A stretch of DNA of 27,555 nucleotides from Curvibacter sp. Its GTDB lineage: Bacteria > Pseudomonadota > Gammaproteobacteria > Burkholderiales > Burkholderiaceae_C. Of this stretch, positions 16,023-24,273 are shown piece after piece. The position numbers and the translations under genes are program-made. Under the pieces are notes generated by a model. The model did not search any database. It was not told the DNA's origin and saw nothing but the letters and a program-made list of their open reading frames with translations. Each line of letters begins with the position of its first letter. Within the stretch, counting starts at the first letter, position 1. The stretch is taken from positions 1 to 27,555 of the forward strand of contig DNQP01000282.1 of assembly GCA_003500955.1 (NCBI GenBank). The letters are read 5' to 3'.

Positions 16023-16212
16023 GCGATCGGCGGTGAGGTGACGGGTCCGACGGAGATGGGCATGGTGCGGGCGTCCCTGGAAACGTCGCAAATGTTGACG
16101 AATTCCCTCCCAATTCGGCGGAATCCTGCTACCCTACGTCCTGCAAAATTCTAATGCCGGACTGGATGGAGCAGTGAACCGATTCGCATCCTGACGTCAG
16201 ACTGGAGAGACC
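16023..16212. promoter_or_regulatory. Divergent intergenic region, kinase gene and chemotaxis operon
   Basis: This 190-base gap separates the minus-strand kinase from the plus-strand chemotaxis genes and must hold promoters for both. I find no convincing sigma-28 match and no clear sigma-70 pair here. A GGAGAG ribosome binding site lies just before ATG 16213. Confidence 0.35.
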
Positions 16213-16659
16213 ATGCAAGCCCCCCACACCCTGCCCGCGGAACGCCCCGCCGTGCAATTGCCGGTGATGCTGGTGGCCGAGGTGCAGGACTCGTTGCTGG
16301 TGGTGGTCCATGATCTCGCGCGTCTCGACGGCTTGCTGGCACACACCATGAACAATCTCATGGAGCGTTTCACCACGGCACTCCACAATCTGGACGATCC
16401 TGCACAGGCGGGACCGGCGGCCATCGAGGAAGCGCGCAACGCCCTGCGGGCCGCGGTGACCGAGTTGCAGTTCCAGGACATGGCCTCCCAGCTCATCGTG
16501 CACACTTCCAAGGTGTTGCAGGGTTGTGCCTACCGGCTGGCGTCCGAGTCCATGGGGCAGGAAGACGGCGAGGCCGTGCCCTTCGTGGAGGAAGTGCCCG
16601 AGCGGCCCAATCCTGTCACCCAGGACGAGATGGATGCCGGCTCGATCGAGCTGTTCTGA
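16213..16659 (+). CDS. Short CheZ-like CheY-P phosphatase (putative)
   Basis: The 148-residue helical protein contains ELQFQDMASQLIVHTSKVL-like sequence with FQD-x-x-x-Q, the pattern that in E. coli CheZ holds catalytic Asp143 and Gln147; here they would be D89 and Q93. The C-terminus (DEMDAGSIELF) is acidic and hydrophobic, as in the CheY-binding tail of CheZ, and is preceded by a Pro/Glu-rich linker. It is shorter than E. coli CheZ (about 214 residues), mainly by a reduced helical hairpin. It is the first gene of the chemotaxis run and lies 61 bases before cheY. The role in removing phosphate from CheY is inferred from motif and context. Confidence 0.65.
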   Translation: MQAPHTLPAERPAVQLPVMLVAEVQDSLLVVVHDLARLDGLLAHTMNNLMERFTTALHNLDDPAQAGPAAIEEARNALRAAVTELQFQDMASQLIVHTSKVLQGCAYRLASESMGQEDGEAVPFVEEVPERPNPVTQDEMDAGSIELF

Positions 16660-16720
16660 CCGCCGCACCGACGACAGACCAAGACCAACCGAACCCAGAT
16701 ACACGAACCGGAGCCCCCAG

Positions 16721-17083
16721 ATGCCCACGATCCTTGCAGTGGACGATTCGCCCTCGATGCGCAAGATGGTTACCTTCACCCTGTCCGGCGCCGGCTACCA
16801 GGTGGTGGAGGCCGTCGATGGCCAGGACGCCTATGAGAAGGCGCAGCAGCAGGCCTTTGATCTGGTGCTGACCGATCAGAACATGCCGAGGCTGGACGGT
16901 CTTGGGCTGACGCGCAAGCTGCGCGAGCATCCCAATTTCAAGACCACGCCCATCCTCATGCTGACCACCGAGTCCAGCGACCTGATGAAGCAGGCCGGGC
17001 GGGCCGCCGGGGCCACCGGCTGGCTGGTCAAGCCCTTTGATCCCGCGCGCCTGCTCGAGGTCATCAAGAAAGTCATCAAGTAA
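16721..17083 (+). CDS. cheY: Chemotaxis response regulator CheY
   Basis: A 120-residue single receiver domain with D8/D9, phosphoacceptor D52 (LVLTDQNMPRLDG), T82/T83 and K104 (GWLVKPF). It has no output domain, so it works by binding the FliM N-terminal peptide when phosphorylated by CheA. ATG 16721 begins the conserved MPTILAVDDS; the frame is open further upstream but overlaps the CheZ-like gene. A GGAG ribosome binding site lies at a suitable distance. It is followed by cheA after 45 bases. Confidence 0.96.
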   Translation: MPTILAVDDSPSMRKMVTFTLSGAGYQVVEAVDGQDAYEKAQQQAFDLVLTDQNMPRLDGLGLTRKLREHPNFKTTPILMLTTESSDLMKQAGRAAGATGWLVKPFDPARLLEVIKKVIK

Positions 17084-17128
17084 TCCGGTCCACCGTCCGA
17101 CAAGACGCGATCACAACAGGAGATAGGT

Positions 17129-19261
17129 ATGGCCGAGGGACATCAGGAAGGCAGTGGCGCCGGCGATGCGTTTGATCTGACCCAGTTCTATCAGATCTTC
17201 TTCGAGGAAGCGGGTGAGAATCTGGATCAGATGGAGCAGATGCTGCTCAATCTGAACCTGGAGACTGCCGATGACGAGGAGCTCAACGGCATCTTCCGCT
17301 GTGCGCACTCGGTCAAGGGCGGTGCCGCGACCTTCGGCTTCAGCGACGTGGCCGAGCTGACCCACCAGATGGAGTCGTTGCTGGATAAGCTGCGTCGCCA
17401 TGAGCTGCAGCCCAATCCGCTGATGGTCGATGTGCTGCTGGAGTCGGCCGATGCCTCGCGCATGCTGCTGGCACGCCACCAGTCCGGTGACAGCAGCGAG
17501 CCGCCGTCGACGGTGGATCTGGTGCGTCGCATCAGCGAATTGGCCGCTGGCGGCATGCCCGCGGCCGCGCCCACACCGCTTGCGCCGGCTCCGGCGCCTG
17601 TGGTGGCGGCGCCGCCCCCGGCCCACGTGACCGCGCCCGCGACGTCGGCGAAACCGGGGCCACGACAGATCGAGATCCAGATGGGGCCGCTGGAGCGGCT
17701 GGACCAGGTGGATGGCGTCAAGGACCTGTTCCGCGACATCGCGGGCCTGGGCGAGATCACCGAAGTGCCGAGCGGCCGGCCCGATACGCGGATTTTCAGG
17801 GTCACGACCTCGTCAAGCAACGATGACCTCCTGGATCTGTTTGCCTTTCACGTGGCGCGCGAACAGGTCCGCATCGTGGAGCAGGCGGCACCCACCCAGG
17901 CTGCGGCTACCGCCTGGGTGGACAGACAAGACCCGCCGCCGGGCGCTCCGGTTGCTCCGGCGCCGGGTTTCGGCTTTTTTGAAGGGGCACCGGGCTCACC
18001 TCAGGGCGGCGTGGCCATGCCGACGGCCAGCGAAGCGGCGCCGGTCCTCCCCAAGGCCGGTCCGGCCAAGGCGGCGGCCAGTCCGGTGGCGGCCCAGCCC
18101 GAGGCGGCCACCATCCGCGTGGCCATCAACAAGGTGGACCAGCTGATCAACCTGGTGGGCGAGCTCGTGATCACCCAGGCCATGCTGGCGCAGAACAGCC
18201 GGGCGCTGGATCCGACGGCCAACCAGCAACTGCTGGCCGGCCTGGCAGACCTGGACCGCAACACGCGCGATCTGCAGGAATCGGTGATGTCGATCCGCAT
18301 GATTCCGATGTCCATTGTGTTCAGCCGTTTCCCGCGCATGTTGCGCGATCTGGCGAGCAAGCTGGGCAAGAAGGTGGAGTTCGTCACCCAGGGTGAGGCC
18401 ACCGAACTGGACAAAGGTCTGGTCGAAAAGATCACCGACCCGCTGACCCATCTGGTGCGCAACAGCTGCGATCACGGCATCGAGATGCCGGCTGACCGCA
18501 TCAAGGCCGGCAAGCCCGAGACCGGCACCATCACCTTGTCGGCGGCCCACCAGGGCGGCTCCATCGTGATCGAGGTGCGCGACGACGGCCGTGGCCTTAA
18601 CCGCGAGAAGATCCTCAGGAAGGCGAAGGAACGCGGCCTCGATGTGTCCGACCAGATGTCGGATGCCGATGTCTGGCAGCTGATCTTCGCGCCCGGTTTC
18701 TCCACGGCCGATGTCGTGACCGATGTCTCGGGCCGTGGTGTCGGCATGGACGTGGTGAAGAAGAACATCGCCGCGCTCAACGGCACGGTCGAGATCGATT
18801 CCTCCGAGGGCTATGGCATGCGTGTCTCGGTGCGCCTGCCCCTGACTCTGGCCATCATGGATGGCATGTCGGTGGGTGTGGGCGACGAGGTCTACATCCT
18901 GCCCTTGTCTTCGGTGGTCGAATCCTTCCAGGTCAAGGACGACGCCGTCAACACCGTGGCGCAGGGCTCGCGCCTGGTCAAGGTGCGCGACGAGTACATG
19001 CCCGTGATCGAGCTGGAAAAGGTGTTCCAGGTGCCGCGTGATGACGCCAAGTCGAGCGACATCATGGTGGTGGTCGAGGCCGAGGGCAGCCGTGTGGCGC
19101 TGCTGGTCGACGAACTGTTGGGGCAGCAGCAGGTGGTCGTGAAGAACCTCGAAACGAATTACCGCAAGGTGCAGAACGTCTCGGGCGCCACCATCCTGGG
19201 CGATGGCAAGGTGGCCCTGATCCTGGACACGAGCGCGCTGGTGCGGCGCTCACGTCATTGA
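17129..19261 (+). CDS. cheA: Chemotaxis histidine kinase CheA
   Basis: CheA receives receptor signals and phosphorylates CheY and CheB. The 710-residue product shows P1 Hpt domain with H60 (CAHSVKGGAATFGF), a Pro/Ala-rich linker, a P2-like alpha/beta domain (about 180-250), a second linker, P3 dimerisation (from about 326, NKVDQLINLVGELV), P4 kinase with N box LVRNSCDHGIE (about 441), G1 DDGRGL and G2 GRGVGMDVVKKN (about 534), and a C-terminal CheW-like P5 domain (about 570-705). AGGAG precedes ATG 17129. All catalytic boxes are intact. The P2-like part does not obviously resemble that of E. coli. Confidence 0.97.
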   Translation: MAEGHQEGSGAGDAFDLTQFYQIFFEEAGENLDQMEQMLLNLNLETADDEELNGIFRCAHSVKGGAATFGFSDVAELTHQMESLLDKLRRHELQPNPLMVDVLLESADASRMLLARHQSGDSSEPPSTVDLVRRISELAAGGMPAAAPTPLAPAPAPVVAAPPPAHVTAPATSAKPGPRQIEIQMGPLERLDQVDGVKDLFRDIAGLGEITEVPSGRPDTRIFRVTTSSSNDDLLDLFAFHVAREQVRIVEQAAPTQAAATAWVDRQDPPPGAPVAPAPGFGFFEGAPGSPQGGVAMPTASEAAPVLPKAGPAKAAASPVAAQPEAATIRVAINKVDQLINLVGELVITQAMLAQNSRALDPTANQQLLAGLADLDRNTRDLQESVMSIRMIPMSIVFSRFPRMLRDLASKLGKKVEFVTQGEATELDKGLVEKITDPLTHLVRNSCDHGIEMPADRIKAGKPETGTITLSAAHQGGSIVIEVRDDGRGLNREKILRKAKERGLDVSDQMSDADVWQLIFAPGFSTADVVTDVSGRGVGMDVVKKNIAALNGTVEIDSSEGYGMRVSVRLPLTLAIMDGMSVGVGDEVYILPLSSVVESFQVKDDAVNTVAQGSRLVKVRDEYMPVIELEKVFQVPRDDAKSSDIMVVVEAEGSRVALLVDELLGQQQVVVKNLETNYRKVQNVSGATILGDGKVALILDTSALVRRSRH

Positions 19262-19285
19262 GTCACAGCTGAGGAGCAGATCGGT

Positions 19286-19771
19286 ATGAATCAAGTGGCA
19301 GAAGAAGGCAAAGTGGCGGCGGGTCCGCGCGAATACCTCACCTTCAGGCTCGACCAGGAGGAGTACGGCATCGACATCCTCAAGGTGCAGGAGATCCGGG
19401 GCTATGAAAAGCCCACGCGCATCGCCAACGCGCCGGCGTTCCTCAAGGGCGTGGTCAATCTGCGCGGCACCATCGTGCCCATCGTGGACATGCGCCTCAA
19501 ATTCAACTGTGCCCAGGCGGAATACAACAGCTTCACGGTGGTGATCATCCTGAACCTGGGGCACCGGGTGGTGGGCATCGTCGTCGATTCGGTCAGTGAT
19601 GTCATGGAGCTGGCGCAGGAGAACATCCAGGCAGCGCCCGAGGTGGACGCCACGATCGACGGGTCTGCCGTGGTCGGGCTGGGTTCGGTCGGCGATCGCA
19701 TGCTGATTCTGCTGGACATCGAGAAGCTCATGTCCAGCGTTGACATGGGGCTGGTGTCTGCCGAGGTCTGA
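19286..19771 (+). CDS. cheW: Chemotaxis coupling protein CheW
   Basis: CheW links CheA to receptors in the signalling array. The 161-residue product is one CheW domain (about 17-155) with [18 protein letters not shown] near the start, then [18 protein letters not shown], and the late segment [16 protein letters not shown], all typical. It has no extra domain. A GAGGAG ribosome binding site precedes ATG 19286, 24 bases after cheA. Confidence 0.97.
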   Translation: MNQVAEEGKVAAGPREYLTFRLDQEEYGIDILKVQEIRGYEKPTRIANAPAFLKGVVNLRGTIVPIVDMRLKFNCAQAEYNSFTVVIILNLGHRVVGIVVDSVSDVMELAQENIQAAPEVDATIDGSAVVGLGSVGDRMLILLDIEKLMSSVDMGLVSAEV

Positions 19772-19801
19772 TTCTTTTTCCCGACGTCCGAGCCTGCGTG
19801 C

Positions 19802-20692
19802 ATGCTGACGATGGACAAGACTTCCAGAGCCACGAAGGCCGGAGCCAGCCCACCGGACACTGCCGAGATCGCCGGTGGTGATCAGCAGGCGCGCGAGTTC
19901 AGCTGGACCCAGGCCGATTTTTCCCGTGTGCAGTCGCTGATCTACCAGCGTGCCGGGATCAGCCTGCACGACGGCAAGCACGCCATGGTCTACAGCCGCT
20001 TGTCGCGGCGCCTGCGTGAGACGGGGTACCAGAGCTTTCGGGACTATCTGGGCTGGCTCGAATCCCATGACGGACCCGAGTGGCAGGAGTTCGTCAACGC
20101 CCTGACGACCAATCTGACGTCCTTTTTCCGCGAGCAGCACCATTTCGACATCCTGGCCCAGCATCTCAGATCGCGGCCTGGCCACGCCTGGAAGGTCTGG
20201 TGCAACGCCGCCAGCACGGGCGAGGAGCCCTACTCGATCATCATGACGGCGCTGGAATCCCTGGGGGCGCAGGGCAGCTTCAAGCTCTGGGCCAGTGACA
20301 TCGATTCCAAGGTGCTGGCCACGGCCGCGCGCGGGGTCTATCGCAGCGAGTCGACCAAGGGGCTGGACATGGCGCGCTTGCAGCGCTTCTTCCTGCGGGG
20401 CAAGGGCAACAACGAGGGCCTGCTGCGCGTCAAGCCAGAGTTGCAGCGCACGGTGGAGTTCCTCAGCGTCAATCTGATCCGTGACGACTGGCCGTTTCGC
20501 GAGCCCTTCGACATCGTCTTCTGCCGCAACGTCATGATTTATTTTGATGGCCCGACGCAGCGCAGTGTGTTGGAGCGCATCCACCGTGTCATGAAGCCGG
20601 GTGGGTTGCTGTTCGTGGGGCACTCCGAGAATTTCAACGAATCGCGTGACCTGTTTGTGCTGCGCGGGAAGACGGTCTATGAACGCTGCTGA
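19802..20692 (+). CDS. cheR: Chemotaxis receptor methyltransferase CheR
   Basis: CheR methylates glutamates of chemoreceptors with S-adenosylmethionine. The 296-residue product has the N-terminal helical CheR_N domain (about 35-95), the TTNLTSFFRE motif that includes receptor-binding and catalytic residues, the SAM-binding AASTGEEPYS loop, ASDID, and the late CRNVMIYFD and GHSENF motifs. The first 30 residues are a variable, probably disordered head. ATG 19802 or 19811 are both possible starts; neither has a strong ribosome binding site. It lies between cheW and cheD. Confidence 0.95.
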   Translation: MLTMDKTSRATKAGASPPDTAEIAGGDQQAREFSWTQADFSRVQSLIYQRAGISLHDGKHAMVYSRLSRRLRETGYQSFRDYLGWLESHDGPEWQEFVNALTTNLTSFFREQHHFDILAQHLRSRPGHAWKVWCNAASTGEEPYSIIMTALESLGAQGSFKLWASDIDSKVLATAARGVYRSESTKGLDMARLQRFFLRGKGNNEGLLRVKPELQRTVEFLSVNLIRDDWPFREPFDIVFCRNVMIYFDGPTQRSVLERIHRVMKPGGLLFVGHSENFNESRDLFVLRGKTVYERC

Positions 20693-20739
20693 TCGTCTGT
20701 CGTGTCACGCCACAGGGCGCCTCTGCCTGCAGGAGTCGT

Positions 20740-21417
20740 ATGAGTGAGCTGGCGGCGTTGCGACCTGTGACCTCCGGTGGGAGCAAGGTGCTCGCGGGAG
20801 GGCGTATTTCCCGTGTGGATGAATTGCGTGCCCAGGCGCGCAAGCCCGGCGAGGCTTCGTTCTTCTATGCCGACCATCACTTCCAGTACGACGCCGTCAA
20901 GGTGCTGCCGGGCGAGTACTTCGTTTCCGGTGACGATGTGCTGATCATGACGGTGCTCGGCTCCTGCATCGCCGCCTGCATCTGGGATGGCAAGGCGCGG
21001 CTGGGGGGCATGAACCACTTCATGCTGCCCGAGGGGGACGACGGATCGGGGCGCTACGGCTCCTATGCCATGGAACTGCTGCTCAACGAGATGATCAAGA
21101 TGGGGGCGCGGCGCGAGACCATGCAGGCCAAGGTGTTTGGTGGCGGCGCGGTCATGGCCGGGTTCACGACCATGAACGTCGGCGAGCGCAACACCAAGTT
21201 CGTGCTGGACTATCTGGCGACCGAGCGGATTCCCGTGGTGTCGCAGGATGTGCTGGACATCCATCCGCGCAAGGTCTGTTTCTTCCCGGTCACCGGCAAG
21301 GCCCTGGTCAAGCGGCTGGCCCACGCCCACCCCGAGGCCCTGGTGGTCGAGGAGCGCAAGGGCAATGCAGCCACGGTGGCCAAGACGACGGCCGGCGGAT
21401 CCATCGACCTGTTCTAG
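20740..21417 (+). CDS. cheD: Chemotaxis receptor glutamine deamidase CheD
   Basis: CheD deamidates glutamines of chemoreceptors and in some species interacts with CheC. The 225-residue product carries the active-site cysteine C76 in LGSCIAA and histidine H93 in GGMNHFMLP, the two residues that define the family fold, plus KVFGGGAVM. The C-terminal extension (about 190-225) ends in [13 protein letters not shown] lies before ATG 20740. No CheC gene is seen in the window. It precedes cheB, whose ribosome binding site lies right behind the cheD stop. Confidence 0.96.
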   Translation: MSELAALRPVTSGGSKVLAGGRISRVDELRAQARKPGEASFFYADHHFQYDAVKVLPGEYFVSGDDVLIMTVLGSCIAACIWDGKARLGGMNHFMLPEGDDGSGRYGSYAMELLLNEMIKMGARRETMQAKVFGGGAVMAGFTTMNVGERNTKFVLDYLATERIPVVSQDVLDIHPRKVCFFPVTGKALVKRLAHAHPEALVVEERKGNAATVAKTTAGGSIDLF

Positions 21418-21428
21418 CGAGGTTGCAT

Positions 21429-22520
21429 TTGAAGAAGATACGTGTGGTGGTGGTTGACGACTCGGCGCTGGTGCGCAGCCTGCTGGCCGAAATCATCAAT
21501 CGGCAGCGCGATATGGAGTGCGTGGGGGCCGCCAATGATCCGCTTATTGCCCGCGAGATGATCCGCGAGCTCAATCCCGACGTGATCACGCTCGACGTCG
21601 AGATGCCGCGTATGGACGGCATCGATTTTCTCGGGCGCCTCATGCGTCTGCGTCCCATGCCGGTGCTCATGATCTCCACGCTGACCGAACGCGGTGCCGA
21701 GGTCACGATGCGGGCGCTGGAGCTCGGTGCGGTCGACTTCGTCGCCAAACCCCGTATCGGGCTGGCCGAGGGCATCAAGGAGCTGTCGGACCAGATCGTC
21801 GAGAAGGTCCGCATCGCGGCTTCCGCCCACATCCGGCGTGCGCCGACGACGGCGCCGCCTTCCGGTGCGGCCACTGGGCCCGGGGCCACTTTGCCCGCCG
21901 CGCCCAAGCTGCTGGGTCGGCTCTCGACCGAGAAACTGATCTGCATCGGCTCCTCGACCGGCGGGACCGAGGCGGTGAAAGAGGTTCTGACGCGCATGCC
22001 GGCCGATTCCCCGGGCATCGTGATCACCCAGCACATGCCGCCGGGCTTCACCACCAGCTTTGCAACCCGTCTCAATGGCTTGTGCCAGATCACGGTCAAG
22101 GAGGCGGTCAACGGGGAGCGCATCCTCCCTGGACACGCCTACATTGCGCCGGGTGGCAGGCATTTGCGCGTCGATCGCAGCGGCGCGAATTATGTGGCCG
22201 TGGTCGAGGACGGCGAACCTGTCAACCGCCACAAGCCTTCGGTCGAGGTGCTCTTTCACTCCTGCGCCCAGGTCGTCGGTCCAAACGCCTTCGGCATCAT
22301 GTTGACGGGCATGGGCAACGACGGCGCCAAGGCCATGCGGGAAATGAAGGACGCCGGCAGCTACAACTATGTGCAGGACGAGGCTAGTTGCGTGGTGTTC
22401 GGCATGCCGCGTGAAGCGATCGCCCACGGCGCGGCCGACGAGGTGCTGCCTTTGACGGCCATCGCGCCAGCCCTGCTGGCGCGCCTGAGCAGTGGCGGCG
22501 GCGACCGCTATCGCGTCTGA
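21429..22520 (+). CDS. cheB: Chemotaxis response regulator methylesterase CheB
   Basis: CheB removes methyl groups from receptors when phosphorylated by CheA. The 363-residue product has a receiver domain (about 1-120; D10/D11, phosphoacceptor D56 in [13 protein letters not shown]108), a Pro/Ala linker and a methylesterase domain (about 165-355) with catalytic S176 ([10 protein letters not shown]), H202 (TQHMPPGF) and D298 ([10 protein letters not shown]). I choose TTG 21429, which gives [12 protein letters not shown] and lies six bases after GAGG; the TTG at 21423 directly abuts GAGG. It is the last gene of the chemotaxis run and ends 13 bases from a convergent gene. Confidence 0.96.
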   Translation: MKKIRVVVVDDSALVRSLLAEIINRQRDMECVGAANDPLIAREMIRELNPDVITLDVEMPRMDGIDFLGRLMRLRPMPVLMISTLTERGAEVTMRALELGAVDFVAKPRIGLAEGIKELSDQIVEKVRIAASAHIRRAPTTAPPSGAATGPGATLPAAPKLLGRLSTEKLICIGSSTGGTEAVKEVLTRMPADSPGIVITQHMPPGFTTSFATRLNGLCQITVKEAVNGERILPGHAYIAPGGRHLRVDRSGANYVAVVEDGEPVNRHKPSVEVLFHSCAQVVGPNAFGIMLTGMGNDGAKAMREMKDAGSYNYVQDEASCVVFGMPREAIAHGAADEVLPLTAIAPALLARLSSGGGDRYRV

Positions 22521-22533
22521 GCTGCCTGCGCTC

Positions 22534-23493
22534 TCAGGCGCGTGCCGACAGCGCTTCCCAGCGGCTCAGGGCTGTCATCAGCTCTTCCTCGATCGCCGCA
22601 TCGCGCTGGTACAGCGCGGTCGCGCGTTCCGGATCGCTGGCATACAGGCCGCCGTCGTCCAGTTCTTTCCGAAGGGTACCTTGCTCCTTCTCAAGCGCAT
22701 CAATCAGGTCCGGCAATGTCTCCAGTTCGCGTCGCTCCTTGTAGCTGAGCTTGTTGTCGCGGGCTGGCGCAGCGGGCGCAGACGCCCCGGGCGCGGCACC
22801 TGTCTTCTCCGGTTGTGCTGGCGTGGCGGTTGACCGGAGGGCCAGAGTGCGCTGGGATTGCAGCAACCAGTCCTCGATGCTGCCTTCGTATTCGCGCCAA
22901 AGTCCTTCGCCCTCGTGCGCAATGATGCTGGTGACCACATTGTTCAGGAAGCTGCGATCGTGACTGACGAGGAAGACCGTCCCCGGGTAGTCCTGGAGCA
23001 GCTCTTCCAGCAGCTCCAGGGTGTCGATGTCCAGGTCGTTGGTCGGCTCGTCCAGCACCAGCACATTCGCAGGGCGGGCAAACAGGCGTGCCAGCAGCAG
23101 GCGGTTGCGCTCGCCGCCCGACAGCGCCTTGACCTTCTGCCGGGCCTGGCCCTCGTCGAACAGGAAGTCGCGCAGATAGGCCACCACATGGCGGGGCTGG
23201 CCGCGCACCACCACCTGGTCGCCGCCGCCATCGGCCAGCGTATCCCAAAGCGTCGCCTCGGGATCGAGTGCGGCGCGGTGCTGGTCGAAATAGGCGATTT
23301 CCAGATTGGTGCCGAGCCGCACCTCGCCCTGATCGGGCTGAAGCTCGCCGATCAGCATCTTGACCAGCGTGGTCTTGCCGGCGCCGTTGTCACCGATCAG
23401 GGTGACGATCTCTCCGCGCTGGACCTCCAGGTTGACCTCGTGCAGGGCCTGAATCTTGCCGTAGTGGGTTGATACGTTCTTCATGTACAGCAT
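22534..23493 (-). CDS. Chimeric ORF: LivF N-terminus joined to Uup/ABC-F C-terminal half
   Basis: The first 33 or so residues (YMKNVSTHYGKIQALHEV, then GEIVTLIG) are the start of LivF, the second ATP-binding subunit of the branched-chain amino acid transporter. From the Walker A motif GDNGAGKTT (34-42) onwards the sequence is the second ABC domain of an ABC-F protein of Uup type: ELQPDQGEVRLGT, YFDQHRAALDP, PRHVVAYLRDFLF, signature LSGGERNRLLLARLF, Walker B VLVLDEPTNDLD, then SHDRSFLNNVVTS and a C-terminal coiled coil (about 250-315) as in the Uup DNA-binding tail. LivF would be about 235 residues and Uup about 630; this ORF is neither. ATG 23493 follows TGAGGA and suits LivF. The product is not expected to serve either role. 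Confidence 0.85.
   Translation of the reverse strand: MLYMKNVSTHYGKIQALHEVNLEVQRGEIVTLIGDNGAGKTTLVKMLIGELQPDQGEVRLGTNLEIAYFDQHRAALDPEATLWDTLADGGGDQVVVRGQPRHVVAYLRDFLFDEGQARQKVKALSGGERNRLLLARLFARPANVLVLDEPTNDLDIDTLELLEELLQDYPGTVFLVSHDRSFLNNVVTSIIAHEGEGLWREYEGSIEDWLLQSQRTLALRSTATPAQPEKTGAAPGASAPAAPARDNKLSYKERRELETLPDLIDALEKEQGTLRKELDDGGLYASDPERATALYQRDAAIEEELMTALSRWEALSARA
23365..23400. other. Junction of two unlike sequence blocks at a Walker A motif
   Basis: On the minus strand this segment encodes roughly LIGDNGAGKTTL, the one stretch that LivF and the second ABC domain of Uup have in common. To its right (upstream in the gene) all sequence belongs to a liv operon; to its left all sequence belongs to Uup and then to the chemotaxis block. 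The exact breakpoint cannot be fixed because both parents share the motif. Confidence 0.75.
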
Positions 23494-23505
23494 GTCAGGC
23501 AATCC

Positions 23506-24273
23506 TCAGGTTTCACCCAGATAGGCTTTGATGACGTCCGGGTTCTGCTTGATCTCATCCGGCGTGCCGGCAGCCAGCGGGCGGCCCTGGTTGATCACCA
23601 CGATGCGGTCGGAAATGCTCATGACCAGCTTCATGTCGTGCTCGATCAGCAGCACGGTGATCTGGTGCTGGTCGCGCAATTCGCTGATCAGCTCCTTGAG
23701 GTCATCGGTTTCTCGCGGGTTGAGGCCGGCAGCCGGCTCATCCAGCATCAGCAGCTTGGGCTGAGTCACCATGCAGCGGGCAATCTCCAGCCGGCGCTGC
23801 TGACCGTAGGCCAGGGTGTTGGCGGGGCGGTTGGCAAAGGCGTGCAGGTCAACGCGGTCCAGCCAGTAGGCGGCGCGCTCCAGCGCTTCCTGCTCGCTGC
23901 GCCGGTAGCCCGGGGTCTTGAACAGGCCGGAGAGCAGGTTGGTGTTCATGTGCTGGTGCTGGGCAACCAGCAGGTTTTCCACCACGGTCATTTCCTTGAA
24001 CAGGCGAACGTGCTGGAAGGTGCGAATCATGCCGCGCCGGGCCACCTTGAAGCCGGGCATGCCCTGAATCTCGCGGCCGTCAAAAATGATCTTGCCGCCA
24101 CTTGGCTTGTAAAAACCGGTCAGGCAGTTGAATACCGTGGTCTTACCGGCGCCATTGGGGCCGATCATGGAAACGATTTGCCCGGGCTCGACACTCAGGT
24201 GTACGCCGTCCACGGCCAGCAGGCCGCCAAAGCGCATGGTCAGGCCCGATACATCCAGAAGGGGGCGGCTCAT
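23506..24273 (-). CDS. livG: Branched-chain amino acid ABC transporter ATP-binding protein LivG/BraF
   Basis: LivG is one of two ATPases that drive import of leucine, isoleucine and valine. The 255-residue product has Walker [10 protein letters not shown] (38-46), a Q-loop region, the signature [13 protein letters not shown], Walker [14 protein letters not shown] and the H-loop LIEHDMKL; the AAGLNP form and the closing GTPDEI and VIKAYLGE are typical of the LivG branch. Its start overlaps the livM stop by 4 bases (ATGA). It matches Pseudomonas BraF closely by eye. The next gene in the operon should be livF, of which only the beginning remains. Confidence 0.96.
   Translation of the reverse strand: MSRPLLDVSGLTMRFGGLLAVDGVHLSVEPGQIVSMIGPNGAGKTTVFNCLTGFYKPSGGKIIFDGREIQGMPGFKVARRGMIRTFQHVRLFKEMTVVENLLVAQHQHMNTNLLSGLFKTPGYRRSEQEALERAAYWLDRVDLHAFANRPANTLAYGQQRRLEIARCMVTQPKLLMLDEPAAGLNPRETDDLKELISELRDQHQITVLLIEHDMKLVMSISDRIVVINQGRPLAAGTPDEIKQNPDVIKAYLGET

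Noticed and set aside
14296..16113. A single 605-codon frame spanning the response regulator and most of the kinase region
   Set aside because: Only its last 209 codons are coding; the rest is a Pro/Arg-rich shadow of the kinase gene, which lies in another frame.
22521..22540. GCCTG/CAGGC hairpin at the cheB/ABC-F convergent end as a terminator
   Set aside because: Only five base pairs and no T-run on either strand.
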